A stretch of DNA of 64,000 nucleotides from Aquibacillus halophilus (GTDB lineage Bacteria; Bacillota; Bacilli; Bacillales; Amphibacillaceae). The translations under genes and the position numbers were made by a program. The stretch is taken from positions 61,272 through 125,271 of the forward strand of contig NZ_WJNG01000010.1 of the NCBI RefSeq assembly GCF_009649745.1, in the 5' to 3' direction. The notes under the pieces were generated by a model that was given only the letters and a program-made list of their open reading frames with translations, searched no databases and was not told where the DNA came from. Below are positions 52,760 through 62,245 of the stretch, one piece after another. Every line of letters begins with the position of its first letter. The stretch's first letter is position 1.

Positions 52760-52879
52760 TTTGTTTCCTCAATTCCAACAAACTTTTATTTAAATCATTA
52801 GGTGAATAAAAATGTATGAGTAACTAGTTGCAGTAATCCAAGTGTTTTCTACGTGATTACTTCTGTCATTTTATTAAAA

Positions 52880-53713
52880 TTATTTTAGTGCCCCATCTAC
52901 AAGCCCTTGAATAATATGTTTTTGTAGTATCAAATATAAAACCAATACAGGAACCATTGCCATAAGTAATCCTGCCATTAGTGGTGCATAGTCTACAGAA
53001 TAGGATGAGAAAAAGTTAAATACAGATAATGGCAACGTTCTAAGATTAGGCGATTGTAATATTAGACTAGCTAAAAGATAATCGTTCCAAATTATTAGAA
53101 CCTCTAATATAATCAGTGTTACCATAACGGGTTTTAATAATGGCAAAACTACCACAAAGAAAGTTCTTAATCTTGAGCAACCTTCAATAAAAGCCGCTTC
53201 CTCTAATTCATAAGGAATCCCTTTAATAAAACCATGAAAAATAAATACACCTAAAGGTAATCCAAATCCAACATACATAAACATTAAAGTTGGACGCATA
53301 TTCAAAAGACCCATTTCGCCGTATAAAATGACAAGAGGAATCATTAAAACTTGAAATGGAAGTGCCATTGATGACAATATAGCAAAAAAGAGAATCTTAT
53401 TAACTTTCCATTTAAAGCGAGCAAATAAATAAGCTGTCATAGCGGAAAAAAATACAATGATAACAATACTACCAACTGTTAAAATCAATGAATTAAATAT
53501 GGCTTGCATAAAATTCATACTTTGGAAAGCATCTACATAATTTGAAATTTTAAATGATTCAGGTAATGAAAACGGACTTTCAATAAACTTTTGTGTTGTT
53601 TTAAATGAATTCATTACGACAATGCCAAAAGGTATTAAAACGATGAGAAGCGTGAAGTATAAAACAATTGTTTTAAAAAACGCTATAAGACTATTACTCT
53701 TTTTAACCATCAA
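52880..53713 (-). CDS. ABC sugar transporter permease (MalG type)
   Basis: A 277-residue inner-membrane permease with six spans. The EAA loop reads YELEEAAFIEGCSRLRTFFV, followed by PLLKPVMVT, the docking site for the ATPase. It overlaps the preceding permease gene by 4 bp. Together with the MalF-type permease and the binding protein it forms a CUT1 importer. No ATPase gene is present, so a shared MsmX/MsmK-type ATPase from elsewhere is expected. Confidence 0.93.
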   Translation of the reverse strand: MMVKKSNSLIAFFKTIVLYFTLLIVLIPFGIVVMNSFKTTQKFIESPFSLPESFKISNYVDAFQSMNFMQAIFNSLILTVGSIVIIVFFSAMTAYLFARFKWKVNKILFFAILSSMALPFQVLMIPLVILYGEMGLLNMRPTLMFMYVGFGLPLGVFIFHGFIKGIPYELEEAAFIEGCSRLRTFFVVVLPLLKPVMVTLIILEVLIIWNDYLLASLILQSPNLRTLPLSVFNFFSSYSVDYAPLMAGLLMAMVPVLVLYLILQKHIIQGLVDGALK

Positions 53714-54591
53714 GCCTCTACCTCCCGTTTCTTAAGTATATATGTCTGTGTTATTGCAATAAGTGCTACTGCAAGGAAAAGAACGATTGCTTCGGCTTGT
53801 CCTGCGCCAAAATCATTAGATAAAAAGGCTTTCTGAACAATATGGTAAGAAACCATTTCAGTAGAATTATAAGGACCGCCATCAGTCAATGATAGATTAA
53901 TATCATATGCTAAGAATGCGCGAGTAATCGTTAAAAAGAAACAGATAATAATTGATGGAATCGAAAGGGGTATTATAATTTTTCGTAAGCCCTGGAAATA
54001 ATTTGCTCCATCAATACTAGCAGCTTCTAAAACATCTTTAGGTACACTTGCAAAACCTGCCATATATATGATGACTAGATAACCTACAAGTTGCCAAACT
54101 GAAGCAACCACAAGTGCCCAAAACGCCTTATCCGGATCACCCAACCAAGACTTTTCAAAAATGCCCCAGTTGTATTGGTCACCTAAGTATGGCATAACTC
54201 GAGAAAATAAAATTTGCCATAAATAACCTAATACAATACCTCCTATTAGATTTGGTGTAAAGAAACCCGTTCTTAGTAAACCTTTACCTTTTATTTTACT
54301 TGTGAGTGCCAAAGCTATAAAAAAGGCAAAAAAATTGGCAAAAACTAAACAAGCAAAAACATATTTTATTGTAAACCAGAATGAAGTAAGAAAATCCTTA
54401 TCAGTAAATACTTCTGCGTAATTAGACAATCCAACAAAGGTACTATCTCCCGTTGCAACACTCCAGTTTGTAAAAGTTAAATATAAGCCAAAAATGAATG
54501 GAATAACGATAACGGCTGAAAAAATAAATAATGTTGGTCCTCCAAACAACAAGAAGAGGCCAATATTTTTGAGTTTTTTGTTTTGTCTCAT
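53710..54591 (-). CDS. ABC sugar transporter permease (MalF type)
   Basis: A 293-residue six-span permease. The EAA motif is VPKDVLEAASIDGANYFQGL followed by RKIIIPLSIPS. Conserved DGGPYNSTEM lies before the last spans. It is coupled to the downstream MalG-type permease through a 4-bp overlap and follows the binding-protein gene by 60 bp with a hairpin between. Confidence 0.93.
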   Translation of the reverse strand: MRQNKKLKNIGLFLLFGGPTLFIFSAVIVIPFIFGLYLTFTNWSVATGDSTFVGLSNYAEVFTDKDFLTSFWFTIKYVFACLVFANFFAFFIALALTSKIKGKGLLRTGFFTPNLIGGIVLGYLWQILFSRVMPYLGDQYNWGIFEKSWLGDPDKAFWALVVASVWQLVGYLVIIYMAGFASVPKDVLEAASIDGANYFQGLRKIIIPLSIPSIIICFFLTITRAFLAYDINLSLTDGGPYNSTEMVSYHIVQKAFLSNDFGAGQAEAIVLFLAVALIAITQTYILKKREVEA

Positions 54592-54606
54592 ACAGTTACT
54601 CCTTTG

Positions 54607-54642
54607 ACAAAGTGTGGAAAATAAAATATTTCCACACTTTGT
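54607..54642 (-). terminator. Hairpin between binding-protein and permease genes
   Basis: ACAAAGTGTGGAAA and TTTCCACACTTTGT are perfectly complementary around 8 nt. Such intercistronic hairpins usually protect or partly terminate the upstream message, which raises binding protein over permease. Confidence 0.72.
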
Positions 54643-54652
54643 AAATTATAGA

Positions 54653-56008
54653 TTATTTAGTTGATTCCCAGTAATCTTCAAATTCATTATATAATTCTTC
54701 TCGTTCTATATTGTCAGATAAGTACTTTTGCATTGATGCTCCCACTTTCGACCACCAATCTGGTTGAAAATAATTCATTACACTAATGCTAATAACATCG
54801 CCTCGTTGAACATATTCACTAACACTATTAGATATAACGTTCGGACTTTCAGCTTTTAAATCATTATATGGCATATTTAAGCCCATTTCAGTTATAATTG
54901 CTGTTTGTCCTTCTTCACTTGTTAGCATCCATTCTATCAATTCTTTCGCCGCTTGTTGCTGTGCTTCAGTGGATTCTGTATCATCAATAGCAAATAGTTT
55001 TGGTTCACTAAAGGCTATCTGACTATTACCGTAATCTTCCGGGTTATTACTGATTGGAACTGGAATAACGCCAAATTCCTCGTCTCTTCCTTCAAGTTGC
55101 CCTATTACAGCCCAAGTCCAGTCACCCATAAAATAGAATGCTGCCTCACCTTTTGCAAAAGCTGTACTATCTAAGTTATAGTCCGACACAAGAGGGTCAT
55201 CTTTTCTAAGATTATATTTCTTTAGTAAATCAAAGGTATCCATTAAACCATTGAATTGTGGATTATCTGATAAAACAACATTCCCATTCTTCAATTCTTC
55301 TACAAATGCAAGGTTTTCTTCAACATCTCGTGATTGTAATGCATAACCCAGCCCAGTATAATGAGATCCTAATGACCAATCTGCTCCATGAATAACTACT
55401 GGTGCTGTTCCGGAAGCATCAATTTCTTCAAACAATGCAGCTAAATCATCACGTGTTCTTGTCACTGATGGATCAAATGATTCGCCTGTCGCTTCCTCTA
55501 TTACTCGTTTATTATAAAGCAACCCATAACCTTGCGATGTCCAAGGTATTCCTAAATATTTACCATCAAGTAAAACACGATCAATTGTTCCAGGCGTAGT
55601 TAATGCCTCGTATTTTTCTTTCTCTGATTCTAAATCTAAGAATTTATCCTTATATTGTAGAATTGCTCCAGCATCAAGATTTGCAATAGTAGCCGGTGTG
55701 CCTGATGCTAATAGTGATTGGAATTTTTCTATTTGTGCTCCACCAATTGGTGTTGGAATTAACTCAACTGTTACATTTGGATTTAATTCTTCATATTTAT
55801 CGAATAAATTTTCAAATACTTCATTTACTTCAGCTGAAGTGTTGAAGAACGTAATTTTGACGTCTTCACTTTGGTCTTGGTTATCATTTGAGTTTTCATC
55901 TGAATTTGAGTTCTCATCAGCATTCGAACTATCATTAGAACAAGCTATCAACATAGATAGTAAAACAATTGACATTAATTTAAAGATACTAGCCATTTTT
56001 AATTTCAT
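54653..56008 (-). CDS. ABC sugar transporter substrate-binding lipoprotein
   Basis: A 451-residue extracellular binding protein of CUT1 family 1. The signal peptide ends in the lipobox LSMLIACSN, then follows a Ser/Asn/Asp-rich linker and the two-lobed domain (AFYFMGDWTWAVIGQLEGRD near residue 290). GGGGGAT precedes the ATG. It is the first gene of the importer operon, downstream of two operators and a cre-like site. The sugar is probably sucrose or a derivative, judging from the adjacent sucrose phosphorylase and fructokinase genes. Confidence 0.92.
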   Translation of the reverse strand: MKLKMASIFKLMSIVLLSMLIACSNDSSNADENSNSDENSNDNQDQSEDVKITFFNTSAEVNEVFENLFDKYEELNPNVTVELIPTPIGGAQIEKFQSLLASGTPATIANLDAGAILQYKDKFLDLESEKEKYEALTTPGTIDRVLLDGKYLGIPWTSQGYGLLYNKRVIEEATGESFDPSVTRTRDDLAALFEEIDASGTAPVVIHGADWSLGSHYTGLGYALQSRDVEENLAFVEELKNGNVVLSDNPQFNGLMDTFDLLKKYNLRKDDPLVSDYNLDSTAFAKGEAAFYFMGDWTWAVIGQLEGRDEEFGVIPVPISNNPEDYGNSQIAFSEPKLFAIDDTESTEAQQQAAKELIEWMLTSEEGQTAIITEMGLNMPYNDLKAESPNVISNSVSEYVQRGDVISISVMNYFQPDWWSKVGASMQKYLSDNIEREELYNEFEDYWESTK

Positions 56009-56143
56009 AAATCATATCCCCCATTCAAATTATCTTTGTTCAATTTTTGACCCCAAAATAACTTTCCGCTTATAGCAGTTTACCCAATCACAAAAAACTA
56101 ATAATAGTTTTAAAGTTTCATTAGGATTACCCCCCACCTTTGT

Positions 56144-56157
56144 TGAAAGCGCTTCCT
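56144..56157 (-). promoter_or_regulatory. cre-like CcpA site of the importer operon
   Basis: TGAAAGCGCTTCCT matches most of the cre consensus and lies just downstream of the predicted -10, where CcpA would act as a roadblock. Confidence 0.62.
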
Positions 56158-56164
56158 GTGATTT

Positions 56165-56203
56165 ATGTTAACCGATTGACATATAGATGTCAACCGGTTG
56201 ACA
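56165..56203 (-). promoter_or_regulatory. Promoter with paired LacI operators (importer operon)
   Basis: TGTCAACCGGTTGACA (56188-56203) and TGTTAACCGATTGACA (56166-56181) have centres 22 bp apart. On the minus strand TTGACA (56188-56193), 17 bp, TAACAT (56165-56170) forms a promoter whose -35 is inside the first operator and whose -10 is at the second. Confidence 0.82.
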
Positions 56204-56318
56204 CATAAAAAAACTAATACTTCTGAATTCTTTTTTTAAAAAACTATGAGCATTCTAAGTTGTAGGTGACATCACCTGTTGTTATAGAAATGGAGAATTA
56301 ATTAAAGACCATTTTAAA

Positions 56319-57788
56319 TTAAACAAAATACTTAGATATTTCTCCATTTTCATCTATATATTCTATAATTGTCTTATTAGTATTTAAGTCCACAAACAAG
56401 TCACACTTTTTATCACTAAGCTGCCAACGAAGTCTTACCTCACCATCCATTGATTTTAATACATCAAAATTACCATTAAATGCATTATAATCATTACGAA
56501 ACTTAATAAGTCTCATTAATCTCTTTACAACATCTTTTTCAAGCGATTGCTCAATCTCACTTAATGTGAAATTATGACGATTAATTTCTCGTCCTTCTCC
56601 AGTTTCATTTACTCTTTGAAGATCATTTTCACCTGCTAATAAACCTACATAATAAACCTGAGGAATGCCAGGTGTAAAAAATTGGATTGCCCTTGCAGCC
56701 ATATAAGCATCATCGTCACTATTAAGAATAGAATAGTATGAACCACGAATTTGATGCACATCAAATCCATCCGGGTCCTTATGCTCATCAGACAATAAAA
56801 GGCTAAGATTAGCTCCTCTTTCAACACAAATATCTACTAGTTCCCGAGCCTCACTTGTATTTATCAGATCATCCATATCCGGCTTAACTGGAATACCATC
56901 GTGACAATCAAGCATCGTAAATTGTTTATGTGGACGAGTTCTTAAATATTGAAGCAAGTCTCCACTTGATTTATTGATTAATGTAGATAAGATTCTATAT
57001 GGTAAAATGAAATCATATATCCAAAAACCATGCTCTGCAAGCTTGTATTGAATACTATAATGTGAATGGACTTCTGGAAGCAATTCGATATCAAACGAGT
57101 TAGCAGTCTCCCTAATCCAGTCTAAGAACTTATAAATTTCAGGCTCTACAAAGAAGCTACTTGTCCCAAGTTTTTTAATTACATAACCTACCGCATCAAG
57201 CCTAACTATTTTCACATTATGTTGCTTGAAATTCTTAAAGAATTCTATAAAAAGTTGCTTTGCCTTATCTGACTTTATATCTAAATCAATTTGTTCTGAA
57301 GGATCTGTCTTTCCAAATGTAGTCCATACTGTTTCTTCTTCACTAGTTTCTTTAATTGTAAATGTTGAATAAGGCTTCTTTCTACGAAGAAACATCTTAT
57401 CAATATCTTCTTGATTTGGCTTTCCATCATCCCACATTTTTTCTAACGTAATAAATAGATCAGCGTATTCAGACTCTCTTCCTTTCTTAAGGAAGTCTTG
57501 AAAATACTCGGATTGTCTAGAAATATGATTAACCATCAAATCTAACAAGACATCATAATCCCCCCCTATGTCACTTATATCCTTCCAAGTTCCAAAATTA
57601 GGTTCTATTTCTAAATACGACAGTGGAGCAAACCCTCGATCACCTGATGATGGAAAAGGAGGTAGTATATGAACTCCGCCTTTAAAAAGATCATATAATT
57701 GATTCGACATTATTTCATTTAGACTCTTCAGATTACCTCCTAACGAGTCTGGATATGTGATAAGCTGCACTTGATTTTTAACTGCCAT
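56319..57788 (-). CDS. Sucrose phosphorylase (GH13_18)
   Basis: A 489-residue GH13 phosphorylase that converts sucrose and phosphate to glucose 1-phosphate and fructose. N-terminal VQLITYPDSLGGNLKSLNEI and LPPFPSSGDRGFAPLSY are typical. The catalytic residues are nucleophile Asp198 (RLDAVGY), acid Glu239 (LPEVHSHY) and Asp297 (LDCHDGIP). No signal peptide. It follows the fructokinase gene by 15 bp. Related enzymes act on sucrose 6'-phosphate or glucosylglycerate; the linked fructokinase and the ABC importer, rather than a PTS, favour free sucrose. Confidence 0.92.
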   Translation of the reverse strand: MAVKNQVQLITYPDSLGGNLKSLNEIMSNQLYDLFKGGVHILPPFPSSGDRGFAPLSYLEIEPNFGTWKDISDIGGDYDVLLDLMVNHISRQSEYFQDFLKKGRESEYADLFITLEKMWDDGKPNQEDIDKMFLRRKKPYSTFTIKETSEEETVWTTFGKTDPSEQIDLDIKSDKAKQLFIEFFKNFKQHNVKIVRLDAVGYVIKKLGTSSFFVEPEIYKFLDWIRETANSFDIELLPEVHSHYSIQYKLAEHGFWIYDFILPYRILSTLINKSSGDLLQYLRTRPHKQFTMLDCHDGIPVKPDMDDLINTSEARELVDICVERGANLSLLLSDEHKDPDGFDVHQIRGSYYSILNSDDDAYMAARAIQFFTPGIPQVYYVGLLAGENDLQRVNETGEGREINRHNFTLSEIEQSLEKDVVKRLMRLIKFRNDYNAFNGNFDVLKSMDGEVRLRWQLSDKKCDLFVDLNTNKTIIEYIDENGEISKYFV

Positions 57789-57803
57789 ATTATTTCACCC
57801 CCC

Positions 57804-58760
57804 CTATAAATTATAAATGTTTTTAATTTCTTCAATTTCTGGTAAACAGATAACTGCTCCCGTATATTTCAATTTAAAAGCACTAACACCAAAACCTAAA
57901 GATAATGATTGCCTAATCGTATAACCTTTTATTAACCCAGTATATAATCCAGACCAAAATGCATCTCCTGCTCCTGTTGCATCAACAACATCTGTCGCTA
58001 AAGTATCTAATCGAATAGTATCTTTTCCATTTGAGACAATTGCACCGTTCTTTCCTAATGTTAGGATTACTAGTTTCGCCCCAAGTTGCAGAAACTTTTC
58101 CAATTGGTTCTCCGGTGTATCTATTCCAAACAATCTTTCGGCATCATCTTCAGAGGGCTTGATTATATCAACTCTTTTTATTATGGATTTAACATAATCT
58201 ATGCCATTTTCCCCTTTGTTCCAAATCATTGGATGGTAATTTGGATCAAAACCAACCAAAATCTTATTCTTTTTTGCTACTTCTATTACTTTTTCAATCG
58301 TATTTCTCGCAGGCTTCTTTGAAATCGGCCAACAGGAAAAATGAATAAACTTTGAATCTAGCAATGTTTCTTCAAGCCCATTTGTATAATCTAAATGGTA
58401 ATCAGCTTCTCTATAAAAAATTGGGGTAGGTGTCGACTTGCTTTTGGTCACCATTACGAGACTAGTTGCATAATCTACGTTCTGCACACTATCGGTATTT
58501 ACCTCATTTTCATTTAAGCTATTGATTAAGAATTTTCCAAATCCATCCTTACCAACTGCAGAAGAGACCGCAGAATTAATACCTAATTTTTTAACATTTA
58601 TTGCTATATTAGCTGGAGAGCCTCCAAAATATCTCTGATAGGTGTCACATTCAAAGTTATTATCATAATCCGTTGAGATCATATCAACTAGAATTTCTCC
58701 TATAGCGAAAACATCATTTTTTTTATTTGGAAATTCTATTTTGCTATCAAAATCCAGCAC
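57804..58760 (-). CDS. PfkB-family fructokinase
   Basis: A 318-residue ribokinase-like sugar kinase. The substrate site is YFGGSPANIAINVKKLG near residue 44 and the ATP/anion-hole motif is VDATGAGDAFWSGL, with catalytic Asp, near residue 262. It probably phosphorylates the fructose released by sucrose phosphorylase to fructose 6-phosphate. The 15-bp gap to the phosphorylase gene shows one transcript. Confidence 0.92.
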   Translation of the reverse strand: MLDFDSKIEFPNKKNDVFAIGEILVDMISTDYDNNFECDTYQRYFGGSPANIAINVKKLGINSAVSSAVGKDGFGKFLINSLNENEVNTDSVQNVDYATSLVMVTKSKSTPTPIFYREADYHLDYTNGLEETLLDSKFIHFSCWPISKKPARNTIEKVIEVAKKNKILVGFDPNYHPMIWNKGENGIDYVKSIIKRVDIIKPSEDDAERLFGIDTPENQLEKFLQLGAKLVILTLGKNGAIVSNGKDTIRLDTLATDVVDATGAGDAFWSGLYTGLIKGYTIRQSLSLGFGVSAFKLKYTGAVICLPEIEEIKNIYNL

Positions 58761-58885
58761 TCTCTAACTCCCCCATCCTTTTAATCCTATACACCGCTAT
58801 AACCTTTCACCGAGCTAAAATCATTGTTAGTATAATAATAGCAATAAGGACATAACGGGATCATTAATATTATCTATACAATAGT

Positions 58886-59710
58886 TTACTTTAGATGTCG
58901 TATCCATCTGCCTGCCATTTCAATCCAATTGCTAACTTCAGGTAGTACCGTTTCACTATAGGATTTGGACTTTGTTTCTTCAGTTCCTAAAGCTAACCCA
59001 TGTACACCCTCTCGGTATATGTGCATTTCCGTTGATACCTTGATTTTAAGAAGCGCACTTGCAAACAACATACTGTTCTCGACAGGCACCGCCTCATCAG
59101 TACCAGTGTGCCATAGAAACGTTGGAGGAGTATCCTTCGTAACCATATTCTCTAAAGATAGTTCATGTAGTGATTTTTCATAGTTCTCACCCAATAACGC
59201 CTTAAAAGATCCCACGTGTCCGTATTCACCAGACGTTATAACTGGATAACTTAATAACAAACCATTAGGCTTAATATCTTCATGAGAAAAACCTAATTGT
59301 GTTGTTAGAAATTCCTTTTTCCAAAACACTCCTAAACTTGCTGCTAAATGACCACCTGCAGAAAATCCTGCAATGATAATCTTATCCTTATCGACATGCC
59401 ATTTGTCTGAGTTTTTTCTAACAAGAGCTACAGATTGTGCAAGTTCTAACAGAGAAGTTGGATATGTATGTGGATAAACGCTGTATCGCAATATACATGC
59501 ATTAAAACCTAAAGCATTCATTTGGATAGCTATTGGTTCCGCTTCACGTTCTGAAGTGAATTCATATCCACCACCAGGACAAATAATTACTGTTGGTCGA
59601 ACACGATTTTCGTCTATTTCAATTGAGTTATCGAGTATATACGTATATAACTTTGCATTTGAGCCATTTATTTGAACATCCAGTATTTCATGAATCAATA
59701 ATCTCTCCAC
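58886..59710 (-). CDS. Alpha/beta hydrolase, acetylesterase-like (BD-FAE/AXE type)
   Basis: A 274-residue esterase. PTVIICPGGGYEFTSEREAE has the oxyanion-hole glycines, the nucleophile Ser is in IIAGFSAGGHLAASLG, Asp in HTGTDEAVPV and His in EGVHGLALG. It is similar to xylan acetylesterases and feruloyl-type deacylases in clusters for plant sugars. No signal peptide, so acylated sugars must be imported first. It lies 35 bp from the next esterase gene, in the same direction as the sucrose phosphorylase genes. Confidence 0.87.
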   Translation of the reverse strand: MERLLIHEILDVQINGSNAKLYTYILDNSIEIDENRVRPTVIICPGGGYEFTSEREAEPIAIQMNALGFNACILRYSVYPHTYPTSLLELAQSVALVRKNSDKWHVDKDKIIIAGFSAGGHLAASLGVFWKKEFLTTQLGFSHEDIKPNGLLLSYPVITSGEYGHVGSFKALLGENYEKSLHELSLENMVTKDTPPTFLWHTGTDEAVPVENSMLFASALLKIKVSTEMHIYREGVHGLALGTEETKSKSYSETVLPEVSNWIEMAGRWIRHLK

Positions 59711-59745
59711 TCCTTTTAATCATTACTAAAAAACTCATAACGAAA

Positions 59746-60681
59746 TTAAGTTTGAAATGCTTTTGTAAGTGCATTAATATACTCATTTTTGGCGCGCTTA
59801 CTAATCTCTGCGTCTGGTGCTATATGCTCAAAAGCATGAAAGCATCCTGGGTAAAACTTAAACTCTACTTCTACTCCAGCTCTTGCCAGACGGGCAACAT
59901 AGTCAATTGTTTCATCACGGAATGGATCTAATTGTCCTACACATGTGTATGTCTTAGGTAAGCCTTCTAAATTATCCGCTCTAGTTGGAGCAGCATATTG
60001 GGAAATGTTATCGTTTTCAATTTCGCCTAAATACATTTTCCACGCAACAATGTTATTATTTTTAAACCAGACTGCCTGATTATCAGTAATTTCTAAGCTA
60101 GAAGGGGTAATATTGCGGTTGTCAATCATAGGATATAATGGCATTTGAAAACAAATATTTGGACCTCCACGATCACGAGCTAACAATGCAAGTGCTGCAG
60201 TTATTCCTCCACCTGCACTTCCACCAGTGATGGCAACTCTTTTTAAATCAATATTTAATATCTTATAATTATCTGTCATCCATTTTAATGCTGAATAACA
60301 ATCTTCCACTGCTGCTGGAAAAGGATGTTCAGGCGCAAGACGATAGTCTGCTGATACAACTATACAATTTGCTTTTTCGACGAAGCTTTCACACAATTGG
60401 TCATCACTATTCGGATGACCGAGTACATATCCACCACCATGACTCCAAAGCACTGCGGGTAAAGGTTTATTATCTATATGTATCGGTTCATATATCTTAA
60501 TTAGCATTTGTTGACCGTCTCCACCAGCTATGTAACGATTTCTTATCCGTACTGTTTCTGATTGTCCATCAGGAGGAATAGGAGTCTGTCTTGCTGTTTG
60601 AAGATCTTCCGGTAACTTAATAACCGGTAACAATTTCAACGGTTCTCTTAACTCGTCCAATACCTTGTCTAAAAAGTTCAA
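59746..60681 (-). CDS. HSL-family alpha/beta hydrolase (esterase)
   Basis: A 311-residue carboxylesterase. WSHGGGYVLGHPNSD gives the oxyanion hole, GGSAGGGITAAL the nucleophile Ser, GQLDPFRDE the Asp and GCFHAFEH the His. It is paralogous to 35974-36948. It is the first gene behind the second LacI operator pair (60744-60781), so its expression should follow the same sugar signal as the importer. Substrate unknown; a short-chain ester of a sugar is inferred from context. Confidence 0.88.
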   Translation of the reverse strand: MNFLDKVLDELREPLKLLPVIKLPEDLQTARQTPIPPDGQSETVRIRNRYIAGGDGQQMLIKIYEPIHIDNKPLPAVLWSHGGGYVLGHPNSDDQLCESFVEKANCIVVSADYRLAPEHPFPAAVEDCYSALKWMTDNYKILNIDLKRVAITGGSAGGGITAALALLARDRGGPNICFQMPLYPMIDNRNITPSSLEITDNQAVWFKNNNIVAWKMYLGEIENDNISQYAAPTRADNLEGLPKTYTCVGQLDPFRDETIDYVARLARAGVEVEFKFYPGCFHAFEHIAPDAEISKRAKNEYINALTKAFQT

Positions 60682-60742
60682 CTAAGAAATCCTCCAATCT
60701 TAAGATGAAATAATTATAGTGCATGTTATACCTTACATATAT

Positions 60743-60781
60743 ATGTTAACCGGTTATCATAAACATGTCAACCGGTTAACA
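60743..60781 (-). promoter_or_regulatory. Promoter with paired LacI operators (esterase/sucrose operon)
   Basis: TGTCAACCGGTTAACA (60766-60781) and TGTTAACCGGTTATCA (60744-60759) have centres 22 bp apart. The minus-strand promoter TTGACA, 17 bp, TAACAT overlaps them exactly as at 56165-56203. Confidence 0.82.
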
Positions 60782-60818
60782 TGACAAAAATATAAATGCT
60801 AATTGACATTTATATTTC

Positions 60819-61808
60819 TTATGTTGTTCCTCGCTCAACCAATGAAACCGGAAGTGAGTTATCAAAGGATACTTTTTCACCTTTTATTTGACGAATTAGA
60901 AGTTCAATGGTTAGCTCACTCATTTTTTCTAGAGGTTGATTTATTGTTGTAAGAGGTGGTGTTAGTATGGTTGATAACTCAACATCATCATATCCAATAA
61001 TTTTTATATCGTTGGGAATTGCTTTCTTTAAAAGATGACATGCTTGAATAATAGTTGAAGCTATGATGTCACTACTCGCAAAAACCCCGTCAATAGTAGG
61101 ATTTTTTTCTAAAAATTCAGCAACTTCCTCCGCCATGTTAGCTATTTTAGAAGTATTAACTTCTTTGGTTTGTATTGATAGTTCGTCCTTTCTCGTTTTC
61201 ATCCCTTCTAAAAATCCCTGGTACCTATCTGTTGCTAATAGCGCCGTGTGATGAGGACCTCCAATTCCACCATAAATATAGGCTAAGTTTTTACATTCTT
61301 TCTTTATTAATAGATCTGAAGCAAGTTTTCCACCAAGAAAATTATCGCTTGTTACAACAGGTATATTTTTAGATAATGCTCGGTCAAAAGATACGATAGG
61401 TAAATTTAAATTTAGGTAGTTTTCAACTTCTAATACTTGACTACACATAATTATTCCCTCTACCTGATTTTGTTTTAGCAACTCTATATATTCTTTCTCC
61501 TTAGATACATCTCGATTTGAATTACATAATAGTATTTTATACTGTTTTTTGTACGCGTAATGTTCTAAATAATAGGTTAACTCACTAAAAAAAGGATGAG
61601 CTACTTTGGGTACGATAAGGCCAATAGTATTGGATTTTCTTCTAAACAAAGACCGTGCAAGCTCATTAGGCTGATAATTTATTTCCTTCATCGCTTTATA
61701 AACTTTATCTCTCGTAGCATCACTAATATATCCTCTATTATTAAGAACACGAGAAACCGTTGTAACAGAAACTCCAGCTTTTTGTGCAACATCCGTTATT
61801 TTTGGCAT
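60819..61808 (-). CDS. LacI-family repressor 2
   Basis: A 329-residue LacI/GalR regulator. The helix-turn-helix is ITDVAQKAGVSVTTVSRVLN with hinge NYQPNELARSLFRRKS, then a sugar-binding domain with IVPKVAHPFFSELTYYLE. Its DNA-binding region is almost the same as in repressor 1 (51779-52759), while the effector domains differ more. It lies directly upstream of the operator pair at 60744-60781, in the same direction, so it probably controls that promoter. Confidence 0.9.
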   Translation of the reverse strand: MPKITDVAQKAGVSVTTVSRVLNNRGYISDATRDKVYKAMKEINYQPNELARSLFRRKSNTIGLIVPKVAHPFFSELTYYLEHYAYKKQYKILLCNSNRDVSKEKEYIELLKQNQVEGIIMCSQVLEVENYLNLNLPIVSFDRALSKNIPVVTSDNFLGGKLASDLLIKKECKNLAYIYGGIGGPHHTALLATDRYQGFLEGMKTRKDELSIQTKEVNTSKIANMAEEVAEFLEKNPTIDGVFASSDIIASTIIQACHLLKKAIPNDIKIIGYDDVELSTILTPPLTTINQPLEKMSELTIELLIRQIKGEKVSFDNSLPVSLVERGTT

Positions 61809-62049
61809 GACTAAATCACCATCTCTAATTTTTAAAATTTATATATAGTATATCATGTGAAATGGAATTTAGTTACTATATATGAAAGTGAATAATAAGC
61901 CTAGTATTGTTTCGTCAGGCCCTTTGTTGCAGATATTACAATAGGATATCATGGAATATTGGTTTATTGACTTCCTGATAAAATAGCCCTGGCTTCTCCA
62001 AATAAGCTCATATTCAACTCACATTAATTGAAAGCACTCAAGTTCCTTT

Positions 62050-62205
62050 ATTTCCTGATATTTGTTCACTTAATCGGGAGTTAAGCCTAACTATTCGGTC
62101 AAAATGATATAGCGTTCCCTTTCTAAAAGTGAAACACCATGTACCAAGTGTTTGGTGCAGATAAGGTCTTTACATTAATTCCATTTTTCTCTGCATTTTT
62201 CCATA
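62050..62205 (-). pseudogene. YdcF-family pseudogene, copy B, C-terminal part
   Basis: The DNA matches 49195-49345 (for example GGTGCAGATAAGGTCTTTAC against GGTGCAGACAAGGTCTTTAC) in the same orientation, with scattered substitutions and small indels, and the frame is broken. It ends near 62205 where unrelated sequence begins. The other half of this copy lies at 63125-63235. Confidence 0.7.
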
Positions 62206-62245
62206 GGGGCGATACTACCGCACCAACAACTAACAGGTGCCATAA

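Larger units (their letters stand above)
56009..56318. other. Gene-free regulatory stretch
   Basis: Holds the promoter, two LacI-type operators and a cre-like site that serve the importer operon. Nothing coding is seen. Confidence 0.6.
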
